DNA of 64,000 nucleotides from Hexactinellida sp. DTS-2022 (lineage: Eukaryota; Porifera; Hexactinellida): the NCBI GenBank assembly GCA_028753945.1, contig JAPNXP010000002.1, positions 5,084,001 through 5,148,000 on the forward strand. Reading direction: 5' to 3'. The notes under the pieces were generated by a model. That model saw only the letters and a list, made by a program, of their open reading frames with translations, was not told the DNA's origin and searched no databases. Shown in pieces: positions 1 through 12,052 of this stretch. A program made the translations under genes and the position numbers. The stretch's first letter is position 1, and every line of letters starts with the position of its first letter.

Positions 1-284
1 TAGTAGATGTTAGTTTGAAAAATCTTCCGGAATTACACTTGTATTCATCAGTTTATACTTGGTTTCAACCAATTTGGACCAAATTTGCAAAAGTTGAACC
101 TAATGTAAACATATTTGATTTGAAAATTGACCTTCTCATGATGATACACACATTCCTCTGGTCTAAAATGGTAGTTATAGCAAAAGTAGGACCCAGATTC
201 ACCTGAAATTTTCAGTGCAGCTATCCTTTATTGGTTACTATACGAAAATAGTCTAATCTCAATTTCCATCTAGAGTATCGTTGA
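1..284. other. AT-rich sequence, nothing recognised
   Basis: A short open frame on the plus strand (15-206) has no recognisable motif and is within chance expectation for this composition. I see no repeat or RNA gene here. Confidence 0.5.
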
Positions 285-530
285 CCCATAAAATCATGTT
301 ATAAATCATTTTGATTTTATACTTGTTTCATACAATCATTTGGATTTTGGATTTATTTTATAAAATGATTTTTATTAATCATTTTGATTTTAGTTGTTTC
401 ATAAAATTATTTTATAAATCATTTCGATTTTCTACTTGTTTCATAAAATCATTTTGATTTTTGAATAATTATAAAATGATCTTATAAATCACTTTGATTT
501 TACTTGTTTCATAAAATCATTACATAATTC
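285..530. repeat. Degenerate tandem repeat around ATAAATCATTTTGATTTT
   Basis: The phrase ATAAATCATTTTGATTTTACT, usually followed by TGTTTCATAAAATCATTTT, recurs about five times with variable spacing of roughly 55-65 bp. It is an old, diverged AT-rich minisatellite. No coding frame runs through it. Confidence 0.6.
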
Positions 531-604
531 TGTTATAATTAATTTATTTTTAGTGACTCGATAAATCAATCCTTTTTCATAGAAAAATCACTTAGATTTT
601 CAAT

Positions 605-770
605 ATACGAGCACGCTTCGCTTGCTCGCTCTACGCTGGTGTCGAACATTTTGTATTTGCTCTCGGGCAATTAGGACTTCGATTAAGAAATATATTAGGA
701 GTTGAATTTTACAATACCATATTTGGAATCAGCGTACCCGATTACCCCAAATATAACCGTTGAAACCATG
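605..770 (+). repeat. Old fragment related to hAT MITE family R
   Basis: It contains a GC-rich CGCTTCGCTTGCTCGCT block followed by ATATTTGGAATCAGCGTAC and a purine/pyrimidine context. The same order is found inside the full-length family R element at 20706-21641 (CGCGCTTCGCTTGCTTTCGC, then ATATTTGGAATCAGCATAC). No ends are preserved, so this is a diverged internal fragment. Confidence 0.45.
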
Positions 771-1145
771 TTTAAGCGTTATCATAATTGTAATTTTTTG
801 TTGTTGCTTATATATCAATTTGTAACCATTGGCTAAGAATATAGGATAGCATAAAGATTACATCACACGAATATATTGTGGTTAGTTGTACTTCCTGTCA
901 GGTGCATATTCGAAGAAATCCCCTGAATATATATATTCTCATAGATCTAAAAAGTATGAGTGGCTCTGGACTCTCAACGAATTTTTACCATACGGAATAT
1001 CAGGTTTTATTCTGCTATGATAACCTTACTCCGCTTTAGTGTTATTTTTGACTGCTCTGAGCTTTCTGTCGACACGTATTGAAATCATTGCTTATTCAAT
1101 TATTTTAATTTATTTAATATAAACTTGTTGGAAGTTAGAACCTTA

Positions 1146-3850
1146 ATGGCTGATATTGGGATTCAACCGCCAGAAATTGATAATTCTCTTTTCATCGAGG
1201 AACACACAATTCGGGAGTACAATGTTCCCGTGACTCGCCCAAATTGGTACTTTCGCTTTTATATTCCTGTAGAAGGTTGAAATTATACCCGACACAAATG
1301 TGTTGAGTTTGGTTTCGAGGGCATTGCCCCTCTGTATGCACAGACTAACCTTCACCGTCACTTTACTGCGAAGATTTACAAAGAGTGTGGGGTGAAATAC
1401 TATAGTTGGAAGATTCAACATGGGGGGAAAAAATGCAGTTCCGAAAGAAATATCACGTCATCAAGTTAACTATAAGACTTGTTCGAAAGGACTGCAATCG
1501 GATGATATTGATGATAAACTTGGAGACTTGTTTATTAGTGCTGAAGGCTCTTCAGCCCTACTGAACCCTGAAACCCCCCAATTTTTCGAAAAATCGAGGT
1601 CTTTCCTGAATGTTGCATAGAATATATGGCTAAATGCTTCTGCAAAGTTTGAGCAAATTCTATTCAATAAAAAACAAATTATGGGTAGCCAAAGTTTACA
1701 TAATGAAGAAATCTCATTAGAAAAATCCCGGGGATCAGCATAACCTGCCCCCAATTCATAAAAGATTATAAGAACAGTGAACATAGTAGAGCTATGAACT
1801 GTAGTGGAATCAATAGTTAAATGTATTAGGTAGGGAGCTATGGAGAGCTTTTTCCAATAATAAAACATAAACTTATGTAACACTAATAAAATAGGCCTAT
1901 GATATATGTTTGACAGCCAAATTCTCGAAGATTCCGAAGGAATGACCTGTTATAAAGGAAGTTATAAGCTTAATTGTGAATCTGGCTTCATAGCTCCCTA
2001 CCTGGATACTTTATACAATTGAGCAACAGGCATATTAACTTAATATATAACCATAGCAGAATAATCGTAAAGTAACCTGTATAAATTACTATATGGAGAT
2101 TTGTATTGATTCCATATAGTGCTATTTTTGTAATTGATGCTATGGGAAAGGTATGCAATCGCAAGTTGAGTTAAGAATATTCGTAGATTCATTATATGAT
2201 GTACTCATAAAATAACAGTTAAAAACGAGTTTGCTCAGTGAGGCTGGAGAGCCTGAACTCCCATTCACATTCGTAAAACTTGAGGAGTTTGCAACTTTTT
2301 GTGCAGGGCTCAATCCCCACTATACAGTACCTCAATCTTTAAGCTAAAAAATAGGATATTGAAGAATGAATATATTGAAGGTGACAAGTCACTCCGTAAT
2401 TAGCTGACTAATAGTCCTTTTGGCTAATCAGTATGATGGGGATCATCGTACACTATTTTGTAGAAACTATTCCTAAGTCCAGTGTTTTGTCGATGGATAT
2501 GTTTAAAGGCCCTCATTCAGGTAGGCGAATAGCGGATTTTACTCTCAGTACTTGTGGAGATTGGAATATTACCAAGAAGATTGTTCGAATAGGAACAGAT
2601 AATGGGTCGAATATGGTAAATGCATTTTCTCATTTTGAAGAATTATTAGAACTGAACGAAAACCTAGAGAATTTGGATGATGGCTCACCAACTGTTGAAC
2701 ATCTAAACGAGGATTACGATTCTTTCGATGAGGAAACGTTGAAGTTTGATGAGATTGACAATTCTGTTATAGAGGAAACTGTCGAGAATCTAACTGAAGA
2801 TTTGGAAACAGCACATCCTAAATCACATATAAAGTTGCGAAATGCTGGCCTGTTAAATAATTGGTTCCATGCGCGTGCCATAGGTCGCAATTAGCAGTAA
2901 AGGATTTATTGGCTCGTAATCTTGTCTACAGTGGCCAGGTCAACGTTCTAGTAGCCAAGGCTCATGAATATGTGAAATGTTGCAAAGGTTCTACCAAATG
3001 TGCCGAAATCTTCCTTAATGAACGTATGTCCTTGGTTTCAATGAATAAAACTCGATGGAATAGCATGTATAATATGCTTAATTCATTATTGAAGGCAGAT
3101 GACAGAATGATATTTGAACAGTTGCCACCATTAAGCTGTCAACTCCCTAATAACTTTGAGATGAACATACTTCGCGAAGTATGCGAAGTTATCCAGCCAA
3201 TTTCTCTTTTTACAAATGAGATGCAAGCTACTCACGGCACAAGTGGCATGATTATCCCTGCGATAGAAATGATTTTGAACGAATTGGATCAGGGAGACTT
3301 AGCCTTAGTTTACGTGATATCATTAAAGAACGTTTTGCTTATCTCAAGTTGGACAAATTTTTCTGGATTGCAAATTGTCTCGACCCACGATTTGCGTTAG
3401 AGACATTTGAGAAAGAAGATTACATGAGAGCGTTAAAGCAGGCTTTGAAAATTGTAGTGGAACACAATAACATCACTGAAGGAGAGAATAAAAAACAAGA
3501 TGTCGTATAGCCCGAAGGTGAACATTCTAGCAAAAAGAGGAAGAATTTATTTCCTGTTAAGAGGTTTTCGGATTCTAATCTACAAGGTGTTTCTGAAGAT
3601 ATCATCGATATGGAATTAACTTTATTTAGAGCAGAGGCAAGAATAATACACGGAATTATTGATGTCGATCCAGTAGGTTAGAAATTTTTCCAAATTTCCC
3701 TTGATGTCTCAACTCTCTATGATTTATATATTGACTCCAGCTTCAAATTCTGATGTGGAACGATTGTTCAGTGTAGCGGGTCTTATCTGTCGCCCGCATC
3801 GCTCTAAATTAAATCCTGATACAATTTCGCTACTGGTAATTCTTAACTAA
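1146..3850 (+). pseudogene. Decayed hAT-superfamily transposase (BED finger, RNase H-like core, hAT-C dimerisation domain)
   Basis: Pieces of one hAT transposase lie in order on the plus strand. A start codon at 1146 opens a BED-type zinc-finger region with an aromatic start (NWYF), one surviving Cys and TNLHRHF. It is broken by TGA at 1278, and the second Cys is Phe. At about 2251-2335 comes the LPFTFVKLEEF...LNPHYTVP block that precedes the core. From 2433, GIIVHYFVET leads to the catalytic TDNGSNMV (about 2595-2618). A frameshift near 2865-2885 leads into CACHRSQLAVKDLL, then TRWNSM (about 3050) and LDPRFALE (about 3380). The last frame ends with the hAT-C motif ASNSDVERLFSVAG (3692-3850, stop 3848-3850). 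Additional stops lie at 3508 and 3679. Family role: DNA-binding transposase that cuts at terminal inverted repeats and leaves 8-bp target duplications. It is clearly non-functional. Part of the interval 1640-2240 has no recognisable transposase and may be inserted sequence. Confident on family, less on the 5' limit. Confidence 0.85.
1830..2002. repeat. Inverted repeat inside the hAT remnant
   Basis: GGTAGGGAGCTATG at 1830-1843 is matched by its complement CATAGCTCCCTACC at 1989-2002. The enclosed ~145 bp has no transposase similarity, so this may be a small insertion that interrupts the hAT coding region. Confidence 0.4.
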
Positions 3851-6165
3851 TATAAACCCACAATTTAACTAGCAAGACAAAGAGAGAGAGAGGGAGACTG
3901 TCCACTTAGTATATTGCATGTCCTAGTCCACTTTGGTTTGACTCTAATTATGATTATTTAACTAATATAAACCCACAATTTAACTAGCAAGACAAAGAGA
4001 GAGAGAGGGAGACTGTCCACTTAGTATATTGCCTGTCCTATTCTACAATGGTTTGACTCTAATTATGATTATTAATCTAATATAAACCCACAATTTAACT
4101 AGCAAGACAAAGAGAGAGAGAGGGAGACTGTCCACTTAGTATATTACCTGTCCTATTCAACAATGGTTTGACTCTAATTATGATTATTATCTAATATAAA
4201 CCCACAATTTAACTAGCAAGACAAAGAGAGAGAGAGGGAGACTGTCCACCTAGTATATTACCTGTCCTATTCAACAATGGTTTGACTCTAATTATGATTA
4301 TTATCTAATATAAACCCACAATTTAACTAGCAAGACAAAGAGAGAGAGATGGAGACTGTCCACTTAGTATATTGCCTGTCCTATTCCACTTTGTTTTGAA
4401 TCTAATACTGCATATTTATCGAATATAAACACACAATTTCTCTAGTCCTTACGAAGTGGGAGAGAGGGAGACTGTCCACTTAGTATATTGCCTGTCCTAG
4501 TCCACTTTGGTTTGACTAGAATTAGGTGTATTTATGTAATATAGAACCAAACTTCAACATGCACTTCCGGCCCGTAGGAGGGGGATACTGGACAGTTGAT
4601 ATATTGCAACCGCAGTCGACTTTGGTTTGACTCTAATTATGAACATTTCTCGAATATAACACCACAATTTAAGTAGCACGACGAACAGGGAGATAGGGAC
4701 TGTCCACTTAGTATATTGCCTGTCCTAGTCCACTTTGTTTTGAATCTAATACTGCATATTTGTCGAATATATACACACAATTTCTCTAGTCCTTACGAAG
4801 TGGGAGAGAGGGAGACTGTCCACTTAGTATGTTGCCTGTCCTAGTCGGCTTTGTTTTGAATCTAATACTACATATTTGTCTAATATATAACCACAATTTA
4901 TCTATCTTACGGCCAAGGAGATTGGGAGACTGTGAAATTAGTATATTGCTTATCTTAGTTCACTTTGATTTGACTAGAATTAGGTGTATTTATGTAATAT
5001 AGAACCAGACTTCATAATGCACTTCCGGCCCGTAGGAGGGGTATACTGTACAGTTGATATATTGCAACCGCATTCGACTTTCGTTTGACTCTAATTATGA
5101 ACATTTCTCTAATATAACACCACAATTTATCTAGCCCTTACAGACAGGGAGAGAGGGAGACTCTCCACTTAGTATATTGCATGTCCTAGTCCACTTTGGT
5201 TTCACTCTAATTATGATTATTAATCTAATATAAACCCACAATTTAACTAGCACGACAAACAGGGAGAGAGGTAGAATGTCCACTTAGTATATTGCCTGTC
5301 CTAGTCCACTTTGGTTTGAATCTAAAACTGCATATTTGTCGAATATAAACAGACAATTTCTCTAGTCCTTACGAAGTGGGAGAGAGGGAGATTGTCCACT
5401 TGGTATATTGCCTGTCCTAGTCCACTTTGGTTTTACTCTAATGATGATTATTTATCTAATATAAACCCACAATTTAACTAATACTACGGCCAGTGAGATA
5501 TGGAGACTGTCCACTTAGTAGAATGGTTATCGTGTCCCACTTTGGTTTGAACCTAATGCTCCATATTTGTCTAATATAAAAACACAATTTATCTAGCCCT
5601 CACGGATAGGGAGAGAGGGAGACTGTCCAGTTAGTATATTGCCTGTCCTAGTCCACTTTGTTTTGAATCTAATACTGCATATTTGTCGAATATCAACACA
5701 CAATTTCATTAGTCCTAACGAAGTGGGAGAGAGGGAGACTGTCCACTTTGTATATTCCCTGTCCTAGTCCACTTTGGTTTTACTCTAATTATGATTATTT
5801 ATCTAATATAAACCTAAAGTTTAACTAGCACTACGGCCAGTGAGAGATGGAGACCGTCCACTTAGTATATTGGTTATCGTGTCCCACTTTGGTTAGAATC
5901 TAATATTGCATATTTGTCTAATATAAACACACAATTTATCTAGCCCTTACGGACAGGGAGAAAAGGAGACTGTCCACTTAGTATATTGCCTGTCCTAGTA
6001 CACTTTGGTTTGACTCTAACTATGAACATTTCTCTAATATAACACCACAATTTATCTAGCCCTTACAGACAGGGAGAGAGGGAGACTCTCCACTTAGTAT
6101 ATTGCATCCTAGTCCACTTTGGTTTTACTCTAATTATGATTATTTATCTATTATAAACCCACAAT
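3847..6165. repeat. ~115-bp satellite array, segment 1 (about 20 monomers)
   Basis: Direct repeats of about 115 bp. The phrase CTAATATAAACCCACAATTT starts at 3847, 3962, 4077, 4191 and 4305, so periods are 115, 115, 114 and 114. Each monomer carries GACTGTCCACTTAGTATATT, a CCTAGTCCACTTTGG block and an A/T-rich end. Monomer types differ mainly around the middle: CACGACGAACAGGG, CCCTTACGGACAGG, CACTACGGCCAGTG, CTTCCGGCCCGTAGG and CTTACGGCCAAGG. The first monomer overlaps the hAT stop codon at 3848-3850. The array resumes after the X1 insertion. No open frame is conserved between monomers. Confidence 0.95.
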
Positions 6166-6169
6166 TTAA

Positions 6170-6867
6170 GGTTCAGGTATACTCTACAAAATCCCAAATT
6201 TCGATAAAATCCCAAATATTGTAAATCTCGTTTTTATTGCATTTTCGGATTGTATTGACACCAATGTGTACTCTCAATAGATTTCTAAGAGAAATTCCTA
6301 TTATTCTTCCAGTTTGACACACTTTGGTCACCTCAATCTAGGTATTATTGATGTAAATTATTTTTTCAAAAGCCTCTATCTCAAAACCAACATTTTCAGT
6401 ATTGGGTAATAGGTCATTTTGTCAATTTTGGTCGTGGAATCAAAAGCTCAACGGTTTCGGATAGATCTCGTGAAGATAAAACTAATGAGTGCAGAGATTT
6501 ATTCTATTATGGATAGTTCATGTGCTTTTTGGATTTTGGATCAGGAAAATCTTCATTTGAAAGTCGACATCACATAAAAGTATTTGAAATCCAGAAAAAT
6601 CCAGATATTCACAATTCCTGCACTCATTAGTTTTATTACATCCAGCTAAACACATTCAATCAATAATATTATTGGTCTTGTAAATCTTTGCTGATTGATC
6701 TTCTATCCAATAGTGGTAAAATTAAAAAAAATATTTTTCCTCTCTTAGTTTATTTGCCAATATTATTGTATTTTTGGCATCCTGAGGATGAAGTAAACCC
6801 GCTGTAAAAAAATTAATTCATTCGGGTGAATAGTTATGGTAGAAGTACTCTAGAGGATACCTGAACC
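6170..6867 (+). mobile_element. MITE X1 (698 bp, TTAA-flanked, GG...CC ends)
   Basis: Ends are GGTTCAGGTATACTCTA on the left and the complementary TACCTGAACC on the right, each flanked by TTAA (6166-6169 and 6868-6871). The uninterrupted satellite monomer reads ACAATTTAACTAGC with TTAA once, so TTAA was duplicated on insertion. There is no coding capacity. Four other copies lie in this window (10068, 26056, 33214, 42302). TTAA duplication is known for piggyBac and Kolobok superfamilies. The GG start argues against classical piggyBac, whose ends start with CC. Confidence 0.9.
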
Positions 6868-6871
6868 TTAA

Positions 6872-9800
6872 CTAGCACTACGGCCAGTGATGGCGATTGT
6901 CCACTTAGTATATTGCTTATCGTATTCCACTTTGGTTTGAATCTAATACTACATATTTGTCTAATATACAACCACAATTTATCTATCTTACTGCCAAGGA
7001 GATTGGGAGACTGTCCACTTAGTATATTCCTTGTTCTAGTTCACTTTGATTTGACTATAATTGGGTGTATTTATGTAATATAGAACCACACTTCAACATG
7101 CACCACCGGCCCGTAAGAGGGGGATACTGGACAGTTGATAGATTGCAACCACAGTCCACTTTGGTTTAACTCTAATTATGATTCTTTATCTAATATAACC
7201 CCTCAATTTAACTAGCAAGACGAAGAGGGAGAGAGGGAGACTGTCCACTTAGTATATTGCCTTTCCTAGTCCACTTTGGTTTTACTCTAATTATGATTAT
7301 TTATCTAATATAAACCTAAAGTTTAACTAGCACTACGGCCAGTGAGAGATGGAGACCGTCCACTTAGTTTATTGGTTATCGTATCCCACTTTGGTTTGAA
7401 CCTAATATTGCATATTTGTCTATAAAACACACAATTTATCTATCCCTTACGGACAGGGAGAGAAGGAGACTGTCCACTTAGTATATTGCCTATCCTAGTA
7501 CACTTTGGTTTGACTCTAATTATGAACATTTCTCTAATATAACACCACAATTTATCTAGCCCTTACAGACAGGGAGAGAGGGAGACTCTCCACTTAGTAT
7601 ATTGCATCCTAGTCAACTTTGGTTTTACTCTAATTATGATTATTTATCTAATATAAACCCACAATTTAATTAACTAGCACTACTGCCAGTGGGAGTGGAG
7701 ACTGTCCACTTAGTATATTGCTTATCGTATTCCACTTTGGTTTGAACCTAATACTACATATTTGTCTAATATAAACACACAATTTATCTAGCCCTTACGG
7801 ACAGCGAGAGAAGGAGACTGTCCACTTAGTATATTGCCTGTCCTAGTCCACTTTGGTTTACTCTAATTATGATTATTTATCTAATATAAACCCACAATTT
7901 AACTAGCACTACGGCCAGTGATGGCGATTGTCCACTTAGTATATTGCTTATCGTATTCCACTTTGGTTTGAATCTAATTTTACATATTTGTCTAATATAT
8001 AACCACAATTTATCTATCTTACGGCCAAGGAAATTGGGAGACTGTCCACTTAGTATATTCCTTGTCCTAGTTCACTTTGGTTTGACTATAATTGGGTGTA
8101 TCTATGTAATATAGAACCACACTTCAACATGCACTTCCGGCCCGTAGGAGGGGGACACTGGACAGTTGATAGATTGCAACCACAGTCCACTTTGGTTTGA
8201 CGCTAATTATGATTGTTTATGTAATATAATCCCTCAATTTAATTAGCAAGACGAAGAGGGAGAGAGGGAGACTGTCCACTTAGTATATTGCCTGTCCTAG
8301 TCCACTTTGTTTTGAATCTAATACTGCATATTTGTCGAATATATCAACACACAATTTCATTACTCCTTACGAAGTGGGAGAGAGGGAGACTGTCCACTTT
8401 GTATATTGCCTGTCCTAGTCCACTTTGGTTTTACTCTAGTTATGATTATTTATCTAATATAAACCTAAAGTTTAACTAGCACTACGGCCAGTGAGAGATG
8501 GAGACCGTCCACTTAGTATATTGGTTATCGTATCCCACTTTGGTTTGAACCTAATATTGCATATTTGTCTAATAAAACACACAATTTATCTAGCCCTTAC
8601 GGACAGGGAGAGAAGGAGACTGTCCACTTAGTATATTGCCTATCCTAGTTCACTTTGGTTTGACTCTAATTATGAACATTTCTCTAATATAAACCACAAT
8701 TTATCTAGCCCTTACAGACAGGGAGAAAGGGAGACTCTCCACTTAGTATATTGCATCCTAGTCAACTTTGGTTTTACTCGAAATATGATTATTTATCTAA
8801 TATAAACCCACAATTTAACTAGCACTACTGCCAGTGGGAGTGGAGACTGTCCACTTAGTATATTGCTTATCGTATTCCACTTTGGTTTGAACCTAATACT
8901 GCATATTTGTCTAATATAAACACACAATTTATCTAGCCCTTACGGACAGCGAGAGAAGGAAACTGTCCACTTAGTATATTGCCTGTCCTAGTCCACTTTG
9001 GTTTTACTCTAATTATGATTATTTATCTAATATAAACCCACAATTTAACTAGCACTACGGCCAGTGATGGCGATTGTCCACTTAGTATATTGCTTATCGT
9101 ATTCCACTTTGGTTTGAATCTAATTTTACATATTTGTCTAATATATAACCACAATTTATCTATCTTACTGCCAAGGAGATTGGGAGACTGTCCACTTAGT
9201 ATATTCCTTGTCCTAGTTCACTTTGGTTTGACTATAATTGGGTGTATTTATGTAATATAGAACCACACTTCAACATGCACTTCCGGCCCGTAGGAGGGGG
9301 ACACTGGACAGTTGATAGATTGCAACCACAGTCCACTTTGGTTTGACTCTAATTATGATTGTTTATCTAATATAACCCCTCAATTTAACTAGCAAGACGA
9401 AGAGGGAGAGAGGGAGACTGTCCACTTAGTATATTGCCTGTCCTAGTCCACTTTGTTTTGAATCTAATACTGCATATTTGTCGAATATAAACACACAATT
9501 TCTCTAGTCATTACCTAGTGGGATAGTGGGAGACTGTCTACTTTGTATATTGGTTATCGTGTGCCACTTTGGTTTGAACCAAATACTGCATATTTGTCTA
9601 ATATAAACACATAATTTATCTAGCCCTTACGGACAAGGAGAGAAGGAGACTGTCCACTTAGTATATTGTCTGTCCTAGTCCACTTTGATTTGTCTCTAAT
9701 TATGATTATTTATCTAATATACACCCACAATTTAAATAGCACGACGAATAGGGAGAGAGGGAGACTGTTCACTTAGTATATTGCCTGTCCTAGTCGGCTT

Positions 9801-10063
9801 TGTTTTGAATCTAATACTACATATTTGTCTAATATATAACCACAATTTATCTATCTTACAGCGATGGAGATTGGGAGAATGTCCACTTAGTATATTGCTT
9901 GTCCTAGTCTGATTTGGTTTGACTATAATTACGTGTATTTATCTAATATAAACCCACAATTTAACTAGCACGACGAATAAGGAGAGAGGGAGACTGTTCA
10001 CTTAGTATATTGCCTGTCCTAGTCGGCTTTGTTTTGAATCTAATACTACATATTTGTCTTATA
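6872..10063. repeat. ~115-bp satellite array, segment 2, with higher-order repeat
   Basis: This continues the array after X1 with about 28 monomers. Landmarks recur at long spacing. TGATGGCGATTGTCC lies at 6889, 7919 and 9066, and CTAGCAAGACGAAGAGGG lies near 7211, 8241 and 9388. The spacings are 1,030 and 1,147 bp in both cases. The 117-bp difference is one extra monomer (CACACAATTTCATTACTCC type, about 8345-8460). So blocks of 9-10 distinct monomers have been duplicated as a unit. Confidence 0.93.
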
Positions 10064-10067
10064 TTAA

Positions 10068-10764
10068 GGTTCAGGTATCCTCTAGAGTAATTCTACCACA
10101 AGTATTTACCCGAATGAATTAATTTTTTACAGCGGATTTACTTCATCCTCAGGATGCCAAAAATACAATAATATTGGCAAATAAACTAATATAGGAAAAA
10201 ACTTTTTTTAAATTATACCATTTTTGCGGAATAGATCAATCAGAAAAGATATACAATACCAATAATATTATTGATAAAATGTGTTTAGCTGGATGTAATA
10301 TAACTTTTGAGTACAGGAATTGTGAATATCTACATTTTTCTGGATTTCAAATACTTTTATGTGATGTCGATTTTCAAATGAAGATTTTCTTGATCCAAAA
10401 TCCAAAAAACACATGAACTATTCATATTAGGGTAAATCGCAGTAATAGAAAGTTGTATCTTTACGAGATATCTCCGAAACCGTTGAGTTTTTGATTCTAC
10501 GACAAAAATTGACAAAATGACTTCTTCCGCAATTCTGAAAATGTTAGTTTTGAGATAGCGGCTTTTGAAAAAAAAATTACATCAATTATTCCTAAATTGA
10601 GGTGACCAAAGTGTGTCAAACTGGAAAAATAATAGGAATCTTTCTTAGAAATCTCTTGAGAGTACTCATTGGTATCAATACAATCCCAAAATGCAATAAA
10701 AGAGAAATAGACAATGATTTGGATTTTATCTAAATATTCGAAATTTGTAGAGTATACCTGAACC
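10068..10764 (-). mobile_element. MITE X2 (697 bp) inserted in the satellite
   Basis: Opposite orientation to X1. The ends GGTTCAGGTATCCTCTAGAG and ...GAGTATACCTGAACC are flanked by TTAA at 10064-10067 and 10765-10768. Outside sequence on both sides is satellite. An open frame on the minus strand inside (10497-10775) also appears in X5 but crosses the element end, so it is not a gene. Confidence 0.9.
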
Positions 10765-10768
10765 TTAA

Positions 10769-10903
10769 CACACAATTTATCTATTGAACGGGGATGGAGA
10801 TTGGGTGACTCTCCACTTAGTATATTGCTTGCCCTAGTCCACTTTGGTTTGACTATAATTAGGTGTATTTATGTAATATAGAACCACATTTCAACCTGCA
10901 CTT
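10769..10903. repeat. ~115-bp satellite array, segment 3
   Basis: About one monomer between X2 and Z1. It ends with CTGCACTT, which is continued at 12053 as CACTTCCGGCCCG after the Z1 insertion. Confidence 0.9.
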
Positions 10904-12052
10904 CACAGTGGCTTAACACATGGAAATAGGAAAATATTTGTATTTATCAAAATGCCTCTAAATGGTATTTTAATTGAAGTTAGATAGTATACTAACATTC
11001 ATTTGAAATTTCAATTGGTTTGAACACAAACTACGCCGATAAATAATTTTTGAATTATATCAAATGTATAGTTCCATTTGCGGTTTGCAGAATTCATAAA
11101 AATACAACATATTTCATTTAATTCTGAACTACATTGTATAAGGAATCGTGGTTATTTTGTATTCAAATATATACAAAATGAGTATGCTAAATATATATTT
11201 CTATACTAATTTACTGTAACACTGATGCATTATAAATTTAACAGGGGGTAAAAGCTCTTATGAACCAAAATTATTCGAACTTTCAAAATTAAAAATCTCA
11301 GGTAAGCGCAAAAAAAAGTACATCAAAAATCAAAGAGAAATTTTGACAGGCTTTAGATTAAAGTTGTAAGAATTAATTATGGAAATCTTAGCTTCCGAAA
11401 CAGTGCGCAACTTTGAATATTTTAGCGAATTCCATTGTCTCTTTGTGTTGCTAAGAAAATGTTAAAACTAATTATCGCTACTATTCAGTAGTATATCTTA
11501 TTGGTTACCCAAATGTATGGAAATTATTGTATATTAAGAACAACTGAGCACGTAAGGACAATTTCATCAATCAGAGCAGCGAACGATGAACTCATATTGG
11601 CTTTTTGATATTGAAGGCTGTTAGTTTTGCACAATTCGGAGGTTATTTAGTGTGATGCACAAATGACAGCTATGCTAGAAAAAGTCATCTAGGGTATTAT
11701 GAGTTCTAATACAAGTTATAATTACATTCAGAATCATCTACCCCCTTTACATGAGTGTACGAATCCTTATATCCCTTGGGAACTGGCCTTTTACGAAATA
11801 TTCCCCATGTTCAAGATATTTGAACAATAATCATGGGTGAGTATTAAAAGATTGTTAACAAACCAAAAAATTTGTGTTTCATTGATTTACAACAAATCGC
11901 CCAGAACTAAACTTAAAAGAGTGGATACATCATTTTTGATGAAGCCATTCAATTCGCAGCTATCAATAACCTATATGTCAATAATACTTCACTTTTGAGT
12001 AACTGCAACCCAAATGCCTATTTCCTATCAACTACAGTTTTAAGCCACTGTG
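10904..12052 (+). mobile_element. MITE Z1 (1,149 bp; CACAGTG ends, 5-bp target duplication CACTT)
   Basis: Termini are CACAGTGGCTTAACAC on the left and the complement of CACAGTGGCTTAAAAC on the right. CACTT is duplicated on both sides (10899-10903, 12053-12057). The native satellite monomer reads TGCACTTCCGG with CACTT once, so the 5-bp duplication is directly supported. A second, inverted copy lies at 26870-28019, very similar by eye over its whole length. There is no coding capacity. CACAGTG termini with 5-bp duplications are the arrangement seen in Transib and RAG-type elements. hAT-like relatives with 5-bp duplications are the main alternative. No RSS-like nonamer is visible 12 or 23 bp inside. 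Confidence 0.85.

Noticed and set aside
1470-1883. 137-codon minus-strand frame
   Set aside because: It lies opposite the hAT remnant, has no motif, and is most likely a shadow of it.
8288-8479. 63-codon frame in the satellite
   Set aside because: Not conserved in equivalent monomers, so it is chance.
10904-10945. Complete V(D)J-type recombination signal at the Z ends
   Set aside because: Only the heptamer is present. No ACAAAAACC-like nonamer lies 12 or 23 bp inside either end.
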